DNA of 64,000 bases from the NCBI GenBank assembly GCA_040882225.1, contig JBBEBR010000022.1, positions 434,001-498,000 of the forward strand, written 5' to 3'. A model generated the notes under the pieces. It did no database searches. It was not told the origin of the DNA and worked only from the letters and a program-made list of their open reading frames with translations. Shown here piece by piece: positions 7,859 through 17,192 of this stretch (within the stretch, counting starts at the first letter, position 1; each line of letters opens with the position of its first letter). The translations under genes and the position numbers were made by a program. Origin of the DNA: Gracilimonas sp040882225 (GTDB taxonomy: Bacteria; Bacteroidota; Rhodothermia; Balneolales; Balneolaceae).

Positions 7859-9015
7859 GCTAAGGCAAACATTCGGTTAAGGACAGCATCCAATTTTTCT
7901 ACAAAAAACAGAACATCGTCTGCGGTATTTTGCTTGCCAAAGCTTACACGAATGCTTGATTTGGCAAGGTTTTCCTCAACTCCCATTCCGCTTAAAACAT
8001 GAGAAGGCTCTACCGCACCTGATGTACAAGCTGAGCCATTTGAGACGCAAATACCTTCGATATCCAGATTCAATAACAGCATTTCGCCGTCGATAAAATT
8101 TCCCTCATCGTCACTGAAAGAAAGATTCAGGATATGTGGCACCCTATTTTCTTTTGCGCCGTTAATGGTATAATTAAATTTCAGAGTGGTCTCCATTTTC
8201 TCAAGCAGCAACTTTCGTAGCGTTTTATTATTATTCTTGTATTGCTCCATTTCATCAACAGCCAGTTCAAGCGCTTTTGCAAAACCTACAATTCCGGGAA
8301 CGTTCAAAGTTCCGCCACGGCGCCGGCGTTCTTGAGACCCACCCTGCATCGATGGAATCCAGCGCGAACCATTTCTGACGTATAAAATTCCGGTGCCTTT
8401 TGGGCCATAAATTTTGTGTGCGCTACCGCTCAAAAGATCGACTCCAATATCCTTCACCGAAAAAGGAATTTTTCCAAGGCTTTGAACGGTATCAGAATGC
8501 AAAAGGACGCCTTTTGTTTTGCAAACCTCCGCAATTTCTTTCATCGGGTTTATGGTGCCAACTTCATTATTCACATGCATGATAGTAACGAGAGCGGTGT
8601 TTTCAGTAATCACTTTTTCAACAGCTTCCGCAGTTATAGTTCCACAGTGTTTAGAATGAGCGAAAACCGGTTTAACTCCATTCATTTTTCCCATTTCCAC
8701 CGTATGCAAAACCGCGTGGTGTTCAAGTTCGGAAGTAACCACTTCCCGCTTGTCTCCCGAAATTGCGAGCACTCCTTTTATGGCAGCGTTATCGCTTTCT
8801 GTGCCGCCGCTGGTAAAAATAATTTCAGAAGGTTCAGCGCCGATCAGTTTAGCAACTTTCTCGCGGGCATCTTCAACCACAACTTTTGCTTTTTGGCCAA
8901 GATGGTGAGCAGAATTTGGATTGCCATAATCATTTTTCAGGTAGGGAAGCATTACCTCCAAAACGCGATCATCGAGAGGAGTGGTTGCAGCATGATCAAA
9001 GTAAACGGTTCGCAT
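7855..9015 (-). CDS. cysteine desulfurase (NifS/IscS family)
   Basis: PLP enzyme that takes sulfur from L-cysteine, leaving alanine, for Fe-S cluster assembly or thio-modification of tRNA. Lys201 in SAHKIYGPKG is the PLP lysine and Cys330 in SNGSACTSG is the persulfide cysteine. ELEHHAVL (96-103) carries the cofactor-stacking His. The 386-residue length and the SACTSG loop fit group I (IscS/NifS) rather than SufS. No iscU or mnmA lies next to it, so its acceptor is not evident. It is first in a two-gene unit with the LOG-family gene. Confidence 0.93.
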   Translation of the reverse strand: MRTVYFDHAATTPLDDRVLEVMLPYLKNDYGNPNSAHHLGQKAKVVVEDAREKVAKLIGAEPSEIIFTSGGTESDNAAIKGVLAISGDKREVVTSELEHHAVLHTVEMGKMNGVKPVFAHSKHCGTITAEAVEKVITENTALVTIMHVNNEVGTINPMKEIAEVCKTKGVLLHSDTVQSLGKIPFSVKDIGVDLLSGSAHKIYGPKGTGILYVRNGSRWIPSMQGGSQERRRRGGTLNVPGIVGFAKALELAVDEMEQYKNNNKTLRKLLLEKMETTLKFNYTINGAKENRVPHILNLSFSDDEGNFIDGEMLLLNLDIEGICVSNGSACTSGAVEPSHVLSGMGVEENLAKSSIRVSFGKQNTADDVLFFVEKLDAVLNRMFALA

Positions 9016-9240
9016 ATTTATTTTGTAATGTGATTATATAGCCTCAAAAATATTCAAATTATATATGAAAAGCAGGGAGTAAAAAACTTCCTTCTATGGC
9101 AGTTTTTAATAAAGTTTTTAGAAAAAAACCATCCGGTTAAAACCATCACAAAGGGAAAACATTAGCAGCTTCTTCCTTTTTTTTGAATAAAGATTGTACC
9201 TTAGAGAGTATAACGGCAATATAAAATCAACCTTATCTAA

Positions 9241-10434
9241 ATGGCCAAGCTTACTCTGAATGATATTGATGTAAAGAATAAAAAAGTTCTTATGCGTGTC
9301 GATTTCAACGTCCCTATCAAAGACGGCAAAATCACTGATGACAACCGCATAGTTCAGGCTTTGCCTTCGATAAATCACGTAACAGAAAATGGAGGTTTGT
9401 TGATTTTAACAAGCCATCTGGGACGGCCTGATGGATTTCCTAAAGAAAAATTTTCCCTAAAACCCACCGCTGATCATCTTGCCGAACTTGTTGATACAAA
9501 AGTACATTTTGCTGAAGATTGTGTGGGTGATGAGGCTGCCAAAGTAATTGCGAAAGCGAATTTTGGTGAAATTGTGGTACTCGAAAATGTAAGGTTTCAC
9601 AAAGAAGAAACGGATAACGATGAGGCCTTCAGCAAAGAACTTGCAAAACACGCTGATGTATTTGTGAATGATGCTTTTGGGAGCAGTCATCGTGCACACG
9701 CTTCAGTGGCGGGCGTTACACGATTTTTACAACCAGCGGTCTCAGGATTTTTACTTCAAAAAGAGATCCGTTATTTAGAAGAAAGCATCAATGATCCAGA
9801 GCGGCCATTTATCGCCATTCTGGGTGGGGCTAAAGTTTCAGATAAAATAGGAGTGATTAAAAACCTGCTTTCAAAAGTAGATTCCATTTTAATTGGGGGG
9901 GGGATGACCTACACCTTCTATAAAGCAAAAGGTTGGCCGATTGGAAATTCTTTAGTGGAAAATGACAAGGTTGAACTTGCCAAAGAATTATTGAAAAGTG
10001 CGGAAGATGCAGGTGTGAAATTTATGCTCCCTTTAGACTCCGTAGTAGCCAAGGACTTCAACAACGATGCAGAGCATAAAGTGGTAGATGAAGAAGGTAT
10101 TGAGAACGAATGGCTTGGCGTTGATATAGGGCCCCAATCGGCGATTTCTTTTGGTAATCAAATAAAAGCCGCAAAAACGGTTCTTTGGAATGGGCCTATG
10201 GGTGTTTTCGAGATGACTAATTATGCTGAGGGTACATTCGCTGTTGCAGAAGCTTTGGCCGAAGCCACAGAATTTGGAGCAACCACCATTATTGGAGGTG
10301 GAGATTCTGCTGCAGCAATTAAAAAAGCAGGACTGATGGACAAAGTTTCGCATGTCTCCACAGGAGGCGGTGCAAGCCTCGAATACCTTGAAGGGAAAAT
10401 ATTACCTGGTGTTGCTGCCCTTACAAATAAATAA
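9241..10434 (+). CDS. pgk: phosphoglycerate kinase
   Basis: Glycolytic and gluconeogenic kinase exchanging phosphate between 1,3-bisphosphoglycerate and ADP. Substrate-site blocks RVDFNVPIKDG (19-29) and TSHLGRPDG (57-65), the NDAFGSSHRAHAS block, the nucleotide-site WNGPMGVFE, and the C-terminal GGGDSAAA loop are all present. The 397-residue length is normal for bacterial PGK. No gap or pgm partner adjoins it. A 225-bp upstream gap should hold its promoter. Confidence 0.97.
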   Translation: MAKLTLNDIDVKNKKVLMRVDFNVPIKDGKITDDNRIVQALPSINHVTENGGLLILTSHLGRPDGFPKEKFSLKPTADHLAELVDTKVHFAEDCVGDEAAKVIAKANFGEIVVLENVRFHKEETDNDEAFSKELAKHADVFVNDAFGSSHRAHASVAGVTRFLQPAVSGFLLQKEIRYLEESINDPERPFIAILGGAKVSDKIGVIKNLLSKVDSILIGGGMTYTFYKAKGWPIGNSLVENDKVELAKELLKSAEDAGVKFMLPLDSVVAKDFNNDAEHKVVDEEGIENEWLGVDIGPQSAISFGNQIKAAKTVLWNGPMGVFEMTNYAEGTFAVAEALAEATEFGATTIIGGGDSAAAIKKAGLMDKVSHVSTGGGASLEYLEGKILPGVAALTNK

Positions 10435-10505
10435 TACTGATAAGCTGCTGAAATGGTGGCTTGGCTATTTAGGTTAATGTGGTATAAATCACCAAAAGAA
10501 AATTC

Positions 10506-11603
10506 ATGGAGAGTTATCCATTTTTAGTGAAAAATACCTTCAGGCTGTTTTTCGCTTTCCTGATAATAGCGGCCTTACTTTTAGCAAGACAATTACTGGT
10601 TCCGCTATTTCTAAGTGTGCTGGTAGCTTATTTATTATTTCCTTACGCGAGCTGGCTTGAAGATCACAAGGTTCCCAGAATCGCCGCTAATTTGATTGTT
10701 ATCATTGGATTCCTTGCCGTTCTTGCTGGAATTTTTATCGGGATTGGAGCTTTATCTTCCAACCTGACAGAAAATCTCTCAGAGATAAAAGAGCAATTTG
10801 AATCCAACATTTCCTCTATTAAAGCGTCAATTATGAGCTTCACGGGTATGTCAGAGGCCCAGATTGACAGCATGGCTCAGTCTTTTGGAGAGACGGGTGA
10901 GTATCTCTCACAGCTTTTTACGGCCACTGCAAATACGGTGTTGAACTTTGTACTGCTGCCGGTTTACACCTTTTTGTTTCTTTTTTACCGAAATAAATTT
11001 CGAGAATTTGTTTTTATGAAGATTGACTCTGGGAACGACAGAGCAGCGGAAAAAATCATCGACCAAGCCTCAAAAGTGGTGCCAAAATATCTGAAAGGTT
11101 TGATAATAGTATGCACGATTTTGGTAGTCCTCAATTCAGTGGGATTTATGATTATCGGACTGGAATATGCGATCCTGCTCGGGATAATTGCCGCCCTTTT
11201 TAACCTGATACCTTACCTGGGCACCATACTCGGTTATGGAGTGGTGATTTTATTTGTGTTTGGTACACAGTCTTCATCGCTGGCACTGGCTGTAGCAATT
11301 CAGTTTTTCATTATACAGTTTATTGAGAACAATATTCTCACGCCAAACATTACGGGTTCTTACATGCAGATAAACCCCTTTGTAACCATTTTTTCTCTTA
11401 TTGCCGCAAGTACGTTATGGGGAGTGCCCGGCATGCTTATCGTGATGCCTTATCTCGGCCTTTTCAAGATTGTATGCGAGAACGTTGAAAAGCTCAAACC
11501 ACTAAATTATTTACTTGGTACAGCTGGCACCGAAAAGTATAACATTGACATCTCGACAATAAAGAAAAAATTCGGTTGGTCTGATGACGAAGAGGATAAC
11601 TAA
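10506..11603 (+). CDS. AI-2E family transporter (putative permease)
   Basis: Integral membrane protein of the AI-2E/PerM/YdgG family (PF01594), 365 residues. Pairs of hydrophobic helices lie at the N-terminus (about 11-55 and 60-82), followed by a polar stretch (90-140). More helices follow, and a conserved segment around NLIPYLGTILG and QFIENNILTPNITG (about 230-282). Members differ in role, including signal export and Na+/H+ exchange, so the substrate is not assigned. It follows pgk by 71 bp and may share its transcript. Confidence 0.88.
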   Translation: MESYPFLVKNTFRLFFAFLIIAALLLARQLLVPLFLSVLVAYLLFPYASWLEDHKVPRIAANLIVIIGFLAVLAGIFIGIGALSSNLTENLSEIKEQFESNISSIKASIMSFTGMSEAQIDSMAQSFGETGEYLSQLFTATANTVLNFVLLPVYTFLFLFYRNKFREFVFMKIDSGNDRAAEKIIDQASKVVPKYLKGLIIVCTILVVLNSVGFMIIGLEYAILLGIIAALFNLIPYLGTILGYGVVILFVFGTQSSSLALAVAIQFFIIQFIENNILTPNITGSYMQINPFVTIFSLIAASTLWGVPGMLIVMPYLGLFKIVCENVEKLKPLNYLLGTAGTEKYNIDISTIKKKFGWSDDEEDN

Positions 11604-11610
11604 GTGTTCA

Positions 11611-11730
11611 TCAGGTCGACAGAAAAAGCAATACAACAAATGAAACTAACAACGCGAATATTTTCACTTTCCGGAACTTTACTTCATTCTCGCTTTCCTG
11701 CAAATAGTACTTAGGATTTTCAGTAATCAT
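11611..11730 (-). CDS. small single-helix membrane protein (39 aa)
   Basis: An open frame below usual gene-calling length. The N-terminal half is charged (MITENPKYYLQESENEVKFR) and the C-terminal half is a hydrophobic helix (residues 24-38, IFALLVSFVVLLFLS). An AAGGAA ribosome site lies about 8 nt before the ATG, better than many neighbours have. It fills most of the gap between the AI-2E gene and the DUF3565 gene and is convergent with the former. No family recognised; it may be a real small protein or a chance frame. Confidence 0.45.
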   Translation of the reverse strand: MITENPKYYLQESENEVKFRKVKIFALLVSFVVLLFLST

Positions 11731-11822
11731 AATAAATTTCCTTTTTATTTTTGATTACAAGAGAACTTTGATCCATAATTGTTACAAGTAAAATTATCCT
11801 CATCTCCGAAATCTGAAAAATA

Positions 11823-12023
11823 TTACACAGTGTCGCTTGCACGATCACATTCTACACAATCCAATTGCATCCCCAGTTTAAAATTTCGGCCCTCCTCAGT
11901 AGTTACCCAGGGCCGTAGCTGCCAGGGTGGGTTGTGGCGAACATGTTGTGTATGGCCACACTGCAACTCTGCAACCCAACCATTGTTATCATCTTTATGA
12001 AAGCCGGTGATTGGTTGTTTCAT
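11823..12023 (-). CDS. DUF3565 domain protein
   Basis: A 66-residue protein matching DUF3565 (PF12088) over its full length. The family core is CGHTQHVRHNPPWQ followed by RPWV and GR. Cys22, His24 and His27 in the CGHTQH motif and the pair Cys56/Cys59 could bind a metal; this is inference. Function of the family is unknown. The stop of the upstream gene and this start overlap by four bases, so the two are co-translated. Confidence 0.85.
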   Translation of the reverse strand: MKQPITGFHKDDNNGWVAELQCGHTQHVRHNPPWQLRPWVTTEEGRNFKLGMQLDCVECDRASDTV

Positions 12024-12202
12024 TTTGCTGAAGTTATCTTTTCTACAAGAAGTTCCAAATTTAAGGATTGAACAGATCCAATTGCTGCTTCAAGCGCGCC
12101 TTCCTCACATAATCCACTCATCGAAGCGTCCATAAAACCTTCTTTAAATGCTTTTATGCAAGTGTTTCTAATTTCTTTTGCTTGTTCTATATCTAAATTC
12201 AT
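12020..12202 (-). CDS. conserved hypothetical small protein (60 aa)
   Basis: Helical, acidic 60-residue protein with the core DASMSGLCEEGALEAAIGS; similar short proteins occur in Bacteroidota genomes without known function. Its end overlaps the DUF3565 start (ATGA type), forming a two-gene unit read away from ssb. No membrane segment or signal is seen. I do not recognise a function. Confidence 0.6.
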   Translation of the reverse strand: MNLDIEQAKEIRNTCIKAFKEGFMDASMSGLCEEGALEAAIGSVQSLNLELLVEKITSAK

Positions 12203-12465
12203 CTCGCTTTAAATTTTGATAGTCTGTAAGTTCTATGAATGTGTCGAATATTATTCTCGATATCAATTTAGCAGGAGTAAACCTTTCCATTTCAACGTCC
12301 CTAATTTTTCTAAAAGTGTGGGAAAATTTGCCATTTAACGATGATTGGGCCATATTTTTCATTAAGTATTTACTTAATGAAGAAAAAAAGTTGAAATTTT
12401 TTTGTAAGGAATTGTTCTGGGCGAAGTCTTACATTGCAAACAAATCATTAAAACGAGGATACGAA

Positions 12466-12912
12466 ATGAGTTCACTTAATAAAGCAATGCTAATCGGGAA
12501 TCTGGGTCAAGACCCGGAAGTACGTTACACACAATCAAATACAGCCGTTGCAACATTGAATATAGCTACCAGCGAGCGCTATAAAGACAGCAACGGAGAA
12601 TATCAGGAAAAAACAGAGTGGCACCGGGTAATTGCATGGAGCCGTTTGGCGGAAATTTGTCAGCAGTATCTGAAGAAAGGTTCTAAAGTTTATATTGAAG
12701 GCCCCATCCAAACCCGTTCTTGGGAAGATAAAGACGGCCAAAAGAAATATACCACCGAAATTAAAGCACTTCAGATGATTATGCTTGACAGTAAAGGCGG
12801 AAATGGCGGTGGCGGAAACCCTTCGCAGAATCAAAATTCTGAAAAGCCAATGTCCAGCAATGTGGAATTAGGAAGCAATTTTGATGACATGGATGATGAT
12901 CTTCCATTTTAA
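12466..12912 (+). CDS. ssb: single-stranded DNA-binding protein
   Basis: Tetrameric OB-fold protein coating ssDNA during replication and repair. The OB domain runs from residue 1 to about 105 (MSSLNKAMLIGNLGQDPEVR...). A Gly/Asn/Gln-rich linker follows, and the acidic interaction tip DDMDDDLPF ends the chain. The open frame extends 77 codons upstream, but I place the start at 12466 because the SSB fold begins there and GAGG sits about 7 nt before it. It ends in a clear terminator. It is followed by gldE, the usual neighbour of ssb in Bacteroidota. Confidence 0.97.
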   Translation: MSSLNKAMLIGNLGQDPEVRYTQSNTAVATLNIATSERYKDSNGEYQEKTEWHRVIAWSRLAEICQQYLKKGSKVYIEGPIQTRSWEDKDGQKKYTTEIKALQMIMLDSKGGNGGGGNPSQNQNSEKPMSSNVELGSNFDDMDDDLPF

Positions 12913-12930
12913 TCAAAAACGCAGATATTA

Positions 12931-12968
12931 AAAGCGATGGGGGTCATTGGCAGCCATCGCTTTTTTAT
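12931..12968 (+). terminator. intrinsic terminator after ssb
   Basis: Stem AAAGCGATGG (12931-12940) pairs with CCATCGCTTT, followed by a T-run to 12966. It lies 19 bp after the ssb stop. Confidence 0.92.
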
Positions 12969-13024
12969 TTTGCATGAATTAATAGCGTATGTACCTTTCG
13001 ATGAATCATAAATAACTCTCTTAC

Positions 13025-14410
13025 TTGGATACTTTAGACGAATCCTTTCGCATGGTTCAAGATACTCTGGGGCTGGCGCAACAAAGCACCGAAATCACCG
13101 GATTTGACCCGGTTGTGTTGATTATCCAGCTTTTTATAATGTTTTTGGGATTAGCCTTTTCGGCAGTCTTTTCAGGTTCTGAAGTTGCATTATTTTCTCT
13201 GGCTAACCGGATGGAAGGCCTCAATCAGGATGATAGCGCAAGATCAGCTGACCATCGAATCCTGAAAATGCTGGAAAAACCCCGCCGGTTACTTGCTACC
13301 ATTTTAATTGGCAACACCTTTGCTAATATCATCGCCTCGGTTTTGGCTGCTGTAATAACAGGTGATCTTGTGGCTTATATGGGGTGGTCGGAGGTTATTG
13401 TTTTCACGGCTGAGGTTATCGTGTTAACCTTTATGATTCTGATTCTCAGCGAAATCACCCCAAAAATAATAGCTATAAACAACCCGTTGAAAATCTCAAG
13501 ATTGAACAGCGCTTTTATTTATACGATTTTCATTTTGCTGAAGCCATTCGCAAAACTAATCGCGGATAGCACTATCAGTCTCGAACGATATCTCCCCAAA
13601 CCCACCAGTAAAATGACTTCAGAAGATATTCGAACAATGGCTGAAGTGAGCGAGCAAGAAGGTTCTATAAAAGAAGATGAGCGGGAGATTATTGAAAATG
13701 TGATTGAGTTTGGGAATATCACTGTCCGGGAAATTATGACTTCCCGCGTGAGTATGGTCGCAGTTTCAGTTGAGGATACGCTTCAGGAAGTTCTTAAAAA
13801 AATTAAGGAAAACGGACTTTCAAGAATGCCGCTATATGAAAATGATCTCGATAATATTATCGGAGTGTTGTATGCGAAAGATCTTTTGGCTTACCTGAAA
13901 ACCGTAGAGGATGAGCCGTCACTGAACTGGAAAACACTTTCAAGGAAAACTTTATTTATTCCTTCTACCAAAAAACTGGACGATTTACTCCGCGACTTTC
14001 AGCAAGAAAAAACCCATATCGCAGTAGTTGTAGATGAGTATGGAGGCACAGAGGGCATTGTTACGTTAGATGATATTCTGGAAGAAATTGTTGGCGATAT
14101 AACTGATGATTCTGCCGAAGAAGTGTCTTTATTCACTCGTTTTAAAAGCGGGATTTATATTTTTGATGCCCAGATTTACCTGGACGATATGGAAGAAATC
14201 CTGGAATCAGAGATTACCCATGATAATGATGAATTCGAAACTTTGGGAGGCCTCATTTATCATCTCACCGAAAGCCTGCCAACTGTTGGAGAACGCATGA
14301 GATATAAAAACCTGGAATTAACTGTGCATTCCGTTCAAAACAATCGAATTAAAAAAGTAAGGGTAAAAGTAGACGATAAAGTTGAATCGCCCTCAAAGAC
14401 AGTCGAATAA
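13025..14410 (+). CDS. gldE: GldE-like CNNM/CorC membrane protein with CBS domains
   Basis: Membrane protein with a DUF21/CNNM domain (helices between about 30 and 185), two CBS domains (about 238-290 and 310-365) and a C-terminal CorC_HlyC domain (about 380-450). CNNM proteins move or sense divalent cations. In Bacteroidota the copy beside ssb is GldE, linked with gliding motility and T9SS lipoproteins, and the ssb-gldE order here supports that name. No gldD follows; murB does. The first possible start is TTG at 13025, just after an in-frame stop; an ATG at 13052 is the alternative. Neither has a clear ribosome site. Confidence 0.82.
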   Translation: MDTLDESFRMVQDTLGLAQQSTEITGFDPVVLIIQLFIMFLGLAFSAVFSGSEVALFSLANRMEGLNQDDSARSADHRILKMLEKPRRLLATILIGNTFANIIASVLAAVITGDLVAYMGWSEVIVFTAEVIVLTFMILILSEITPKIIAINNPLKISRLNSAFIYTIFILLKPFAKLIADSTISLERYLPKPTSKMTSEDIRTMAEVSEQEGSIKEDEREIIENVIEFGNITVREIMTSRVSMVAVSVEDTLQEVLKKIKENGLSRMPLYENDLDNIIGVLYAKDLLAYLKTVEDEPSLNWKTLSRKTLFIPSTKKLDDLLRDFQQEKTHIAVVVDEYGGTEGIVTLDDILEEIVGDITDDSAEEVSLFTRFKSGIYIFDAQIYLDDMEEILESEITHDNDEFETLGGLIYHLTESLPTVGERMRYKNLELTVHSVQNNRIKKVRVKVDDKVESPSKTVE

Positions 14411-14415
14411 GCTTC

Positions 14416-15438
14416 ATGAACAGTCCTGCGATTCATCAGAATTATAATCTTATCCATCATAATACGATGGGAATTGCAGCTCGGGCTCGCTTTTTTATTG
14501 GGGTGAAATCGATGCAGGATTTGAAAACGGTGCTTAAAAAGCGCTACAAAGAACTTCCGCTTTTAATAATTGGGGGAGGAAGTAATCTTCTTTTTGTGAA
14601 TGATTTTGAGGGACTCGTAATCCATAATCAGATTGCAGGAATAGAGATTATTGGTGAAAAAAGTGATCAAGTTGAACTGAAGATTGGTGCAGGTGAGAAC
14701 TGGCACGAGCTTGTGCTTTATTGTGTAAACCGCGGTTTGGGAGGAATTGAGAACCTGTCGCTGATTCCGGGCTCGGCCGGCGCGGCTCCCATTCAAAACA
14801 TTGGAGCTTATGGAGTTGAGCTTGAAGAAGTTTTCGTAAGTCTTGAAGCTTTGGAAACAGCCTCAGGAATGATCAAAACCTTCAACAAAAAAGAGTGTGA
14901 ATTTGCCTATCGGGAAAGCATTTTTAAAACAGAACTGAAGGGTAAATTCATAATTACTTCCATTACGCTTCGGCTGAAAAAAAATGCCTCCGTCAACACA
15001 ACTTATAAAGCACTTGCAAAGAAATTAGAAGAGAAGGGAATTAGCAATCCGGGTATAAAAGACGTGAGTGAAGCGGTGATTGAAATTCGCCAAAGCAAGC
15101 TTCCTGATCCTACAAAAATAGGAAATACGGGTAGTTTTTTTAAAAATCCGGTGCTTTCAAAAGCAAGATTTGAGGAACTCCGACAAGTTTATCCCGATAT
15201 GCCGAATTATCCGGCTGGGAAGAAAGTGAAAATACCCGCCGCATGGCTAATCGATCAATGCGGATGGAAGGGGAAAAGGTTTGGAGATGCAGGCGTTCAT
15301 AAATTACAAGCGCTTGTTATAGTAAATTACGGAGGCGCATCTGGTGAGGAAATTTGGAATTTGGCAGGCCGCATTCAGGAGTCGGTAAGGCAAAAATTTG
15401 GAGTAGCATTAACTCCGGAAGTGAATGTAGTTTTGTGA
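14416..15438 (+). CDS. murB: UDP-N-acetylenolpyruvoylglucosamine reductase
   Basis: FAD enzyme making UDP-N-acetylmuramate, the second committed step of peptidoglycan synthesis. FAD-site sequences IIGGGSNLLF (51-60) and IPGSAGAAPIQNIGAYGVE (117-135) are present. Ser240 in NTGSFFKNP is the proton donor and Glu335 in LTPEVNVV the second catalytic residue. The 340-residue length and the Tyr-containing insert are of the E. coli type I form. It starts 6 nt after the gldE stop, so probably in the same operon. Confidence 0.96.
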   Translation: MNSPAIHQNYNLIHHNTMGIAARARFFIGVKSMQDLKTVLKKRYKELPLLIIGGGSNLLFVNDFEGLVIHNQIAGIEIIGEKSDQVELKIGAGENWHELVLYCVNRGLGGIENLSLIPGSAGAAPIQNIGAYGVELEEVFVSLEALETASGMIKTFNKKECEFAYRESIFKTELKGKFIITSITLRLKKNASVNTTYKALAKKLEEKGISNPGIKDVSEAVIEIRQSKLPDPTKIGNTGSFFKNPVLSKARFEELRQVYPDMPNYPAGKKVKIPAAWLIDQCGWKGKRFGDAGVHKLQALVIVNYGGASGEEIWNLAGRIQESVRQKFGVALTPEVNVVL

Positions 15439-15501
15439 ACAATGGTTGTGCAATTGTTGCTACATTATAGTAATTAAAATTCCCTCAGAAAATCTATAAA
15501 C

Positions 15502-16995
15502 ATGAAAATCAGACGCTTTAAATTACTTTCGTTTTTAATTGCTGCTATAGTATTAAATGCTGCTTGTGTGTCTTTGCAGGTGAATCCGGTTTCAGGTAAT
15601 AAAAGGGCTTTCGGCTATTCCTGGGAACAGGAAAAACAAATTGGTGCTGAAGCTGATCAGGAAATTACTGCACAGTTTGGGTTATATGAAAATGAGGAAC
15701 TCACAAATTATGTGGATCAACTGGGGCAGGAATTATTGGAGGTAAGCCATCTGAGGCGTGAAGGTGTGGATGAGCAATTTCAAAATACAGAGTTTACTTT
15801 TCGTGTTTTGAACAGCCCGGTTGTGAACGCTTTTGCTTTGCCGGGAGGCTATGTATATGTAACACGGGGTTTGCTTTCTCACCTGAATAATGAAGCCCAA
15901 CTGGCGGTAGTTCTTGGCCACGAAATTGGCCACGTTGCTGCAAGGCATGCATCACAACGAGCTGCAGAGCAACAATTTGGGCAGCTCGCAATTATTGGCG
16001 GTGCACTTTTAGGGCAATCGGTTGGCCTTGATGGAGGAAATATTTTGCAGCTTAGCAGCCAAACTGCACAACTCTTATTTCTGAAGTATGGGCGGGATGA
16101 TGAACGAGAATCTGATGAACTCGGAGTGGAGTATTCCGCAATGAAAAATTATGAAGCCGCTGAAGGAGCCGCTTTTTTCACTTCATTGAAACGGATTTCT
16201 GAAGAAGGGGGTGGAGGAATTCCAACGCTTTTATCTACACATCCCGATCCGGGAGAACGCGAACAGACAATCCCAAGGCTTGCGAAAGCATGGGAAGAAG
16301 AAGGATACGAGCAAACAATTCTGGATAAAGAAGAATTTATGAGTATGATTGAGGGGATTACTTTCGGAGAAAATCCGAGGGAAGGATTTGAACAGGATGG
16401 TGTTTTTTATCACCCCGATCTTGAATTTCGATTTCCGGTTCCTAATGGTTTTAGTTTGGTGAATCAGCCCTCATCAGTAGTGATGTTTAATGAAAATCAG
16501 GATGCAATAATTCAGTTCTCTATAGATGCAGAGAGTAATTCACCGCAATCATCTGTTCAGTCATTTACTAATCAAGAGGGGATAACTACTGTGGGGCAGG
16601 GCGATATTTCCGTAAATGGAATTAGTGGTTATCAGGAAGAGGCGATGGCACAGATGGAAGATGGTTCTGAACTACAGATTTTAGTCTCAGCACTTTCATA
16701 TAGTAACAACATCTATACGTTTTTGAGTTATACCACCGCCGACCAATTTGCGAATTACGGCTCCACCTTTAATTCCGTAGTGCAGGGTTTCGATGATGTA
16801 ACAGATCCTGAAATCCTTAATGTAGAACCTGTCAGATTGGAATTAAGGGAAGTTTCACAAAGTCAAAGATTCAGCGATTTGTTGCCTAATAATTTACCAA
16901 TGAATTTCACACCCATGGATCTTGCCATCATCAATCAGGTGGAATTAGATGAAACTATAGAAGCAGGTACAACTCTCAAAATTCCAGTCCAATAA
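15502..16995 (+). CDS. M48 family metalloprotease, lipoprotein
   Basis: Zinc metalloprotease of the HtpX/BepA/Oma1 group. A lipobox LNAAC puts the lipidated Cys at 22, so the mature protein is tethered to a membrane, probably facing the periplasm. The zinc site HEIGH is at 140-144 in VVLGHEIGHVAARHASQ, and the third ligand Glu is expected in RDDERESDELG (about 197-207). A C-terminal half (about 290-497) follows the protease domain and ends in a LysM-like tail (about 450-497, ending AGTTLKIPVQ). Likely role: envelope protein quality control. Own promoter region is short (63 bp from murB). Confidence 0.92.
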   Translation: MKIRRFKLLSFLIAAIVLNAACVSLQVNPVSGNKRAFGYSWEQEKQIGAEADQEITAQFGLYENEELTNYVDQLGQELLEVSHLRREGVDEQFQNTEFTFRVLNSPVVNAFALPGGYVYVTRGLLSHLNNEAQLAVVLGHEIGHVAARHASQRAAEQQFGQLAIIGGALLGQSVGLDGGNILQLSSQTAQLLFLKYGRDDERESDELGVEYSAMKNYEAAEGAAFFTSLKRISEEGGGGIPTLLSTHPDPGEREQTIPRLAKAWEEEGYEQTILDKEEFMSMIEGITFGENPREGFEQDGVFYHPDLEFRFPVPNGFSLVNQPSSVVMFNENQDAIIQFSIDAESNSPQSSVQSFTNQEGITTVGQGDISVNGISGYQEEAMAQMEDGSELQILVSALSYSNNIYTFLSYTTADQFANYGSTFNSVVQGFDDVTDPEILNVEPVRLELREVSQSQRFSDLLPNNLPMNFTPMDLAIINQVELDETIEAGTTLKIPVQ

Positions 16996-17192
16996 GCACG
17001 TTGAATTATCACGCATTTAGTCAGGAAGGGTAAAATCTTTATAAGCCTGGCATAAAGCTTGCAAGTGGGGCGAAAGTCGGCTTAAAGGTTCGTATCTTCT
17101 GAATAATCAGGATTAGTACGAAGATTCCGGCGTAACATTAAGCGGTATCAGCGTATATTCTCTCATTAATAAATTAACAGATAGATAGTCTT

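Noticed and set aside
11823..12202. Overlapping DUF3565 and 60-aa genes considered as a toxin-antitoxin pair
   Set aside because: Neither protein shows toxin or DNA-binding features; DUF3565 is widespread without such a link.
12235..12465. In-frame 77-codon extension upstream of ssb
   Set aside because: SSB fold starts at 12466, which has a GAGG site; the extension is rich in hydrophobic and unlike residues.
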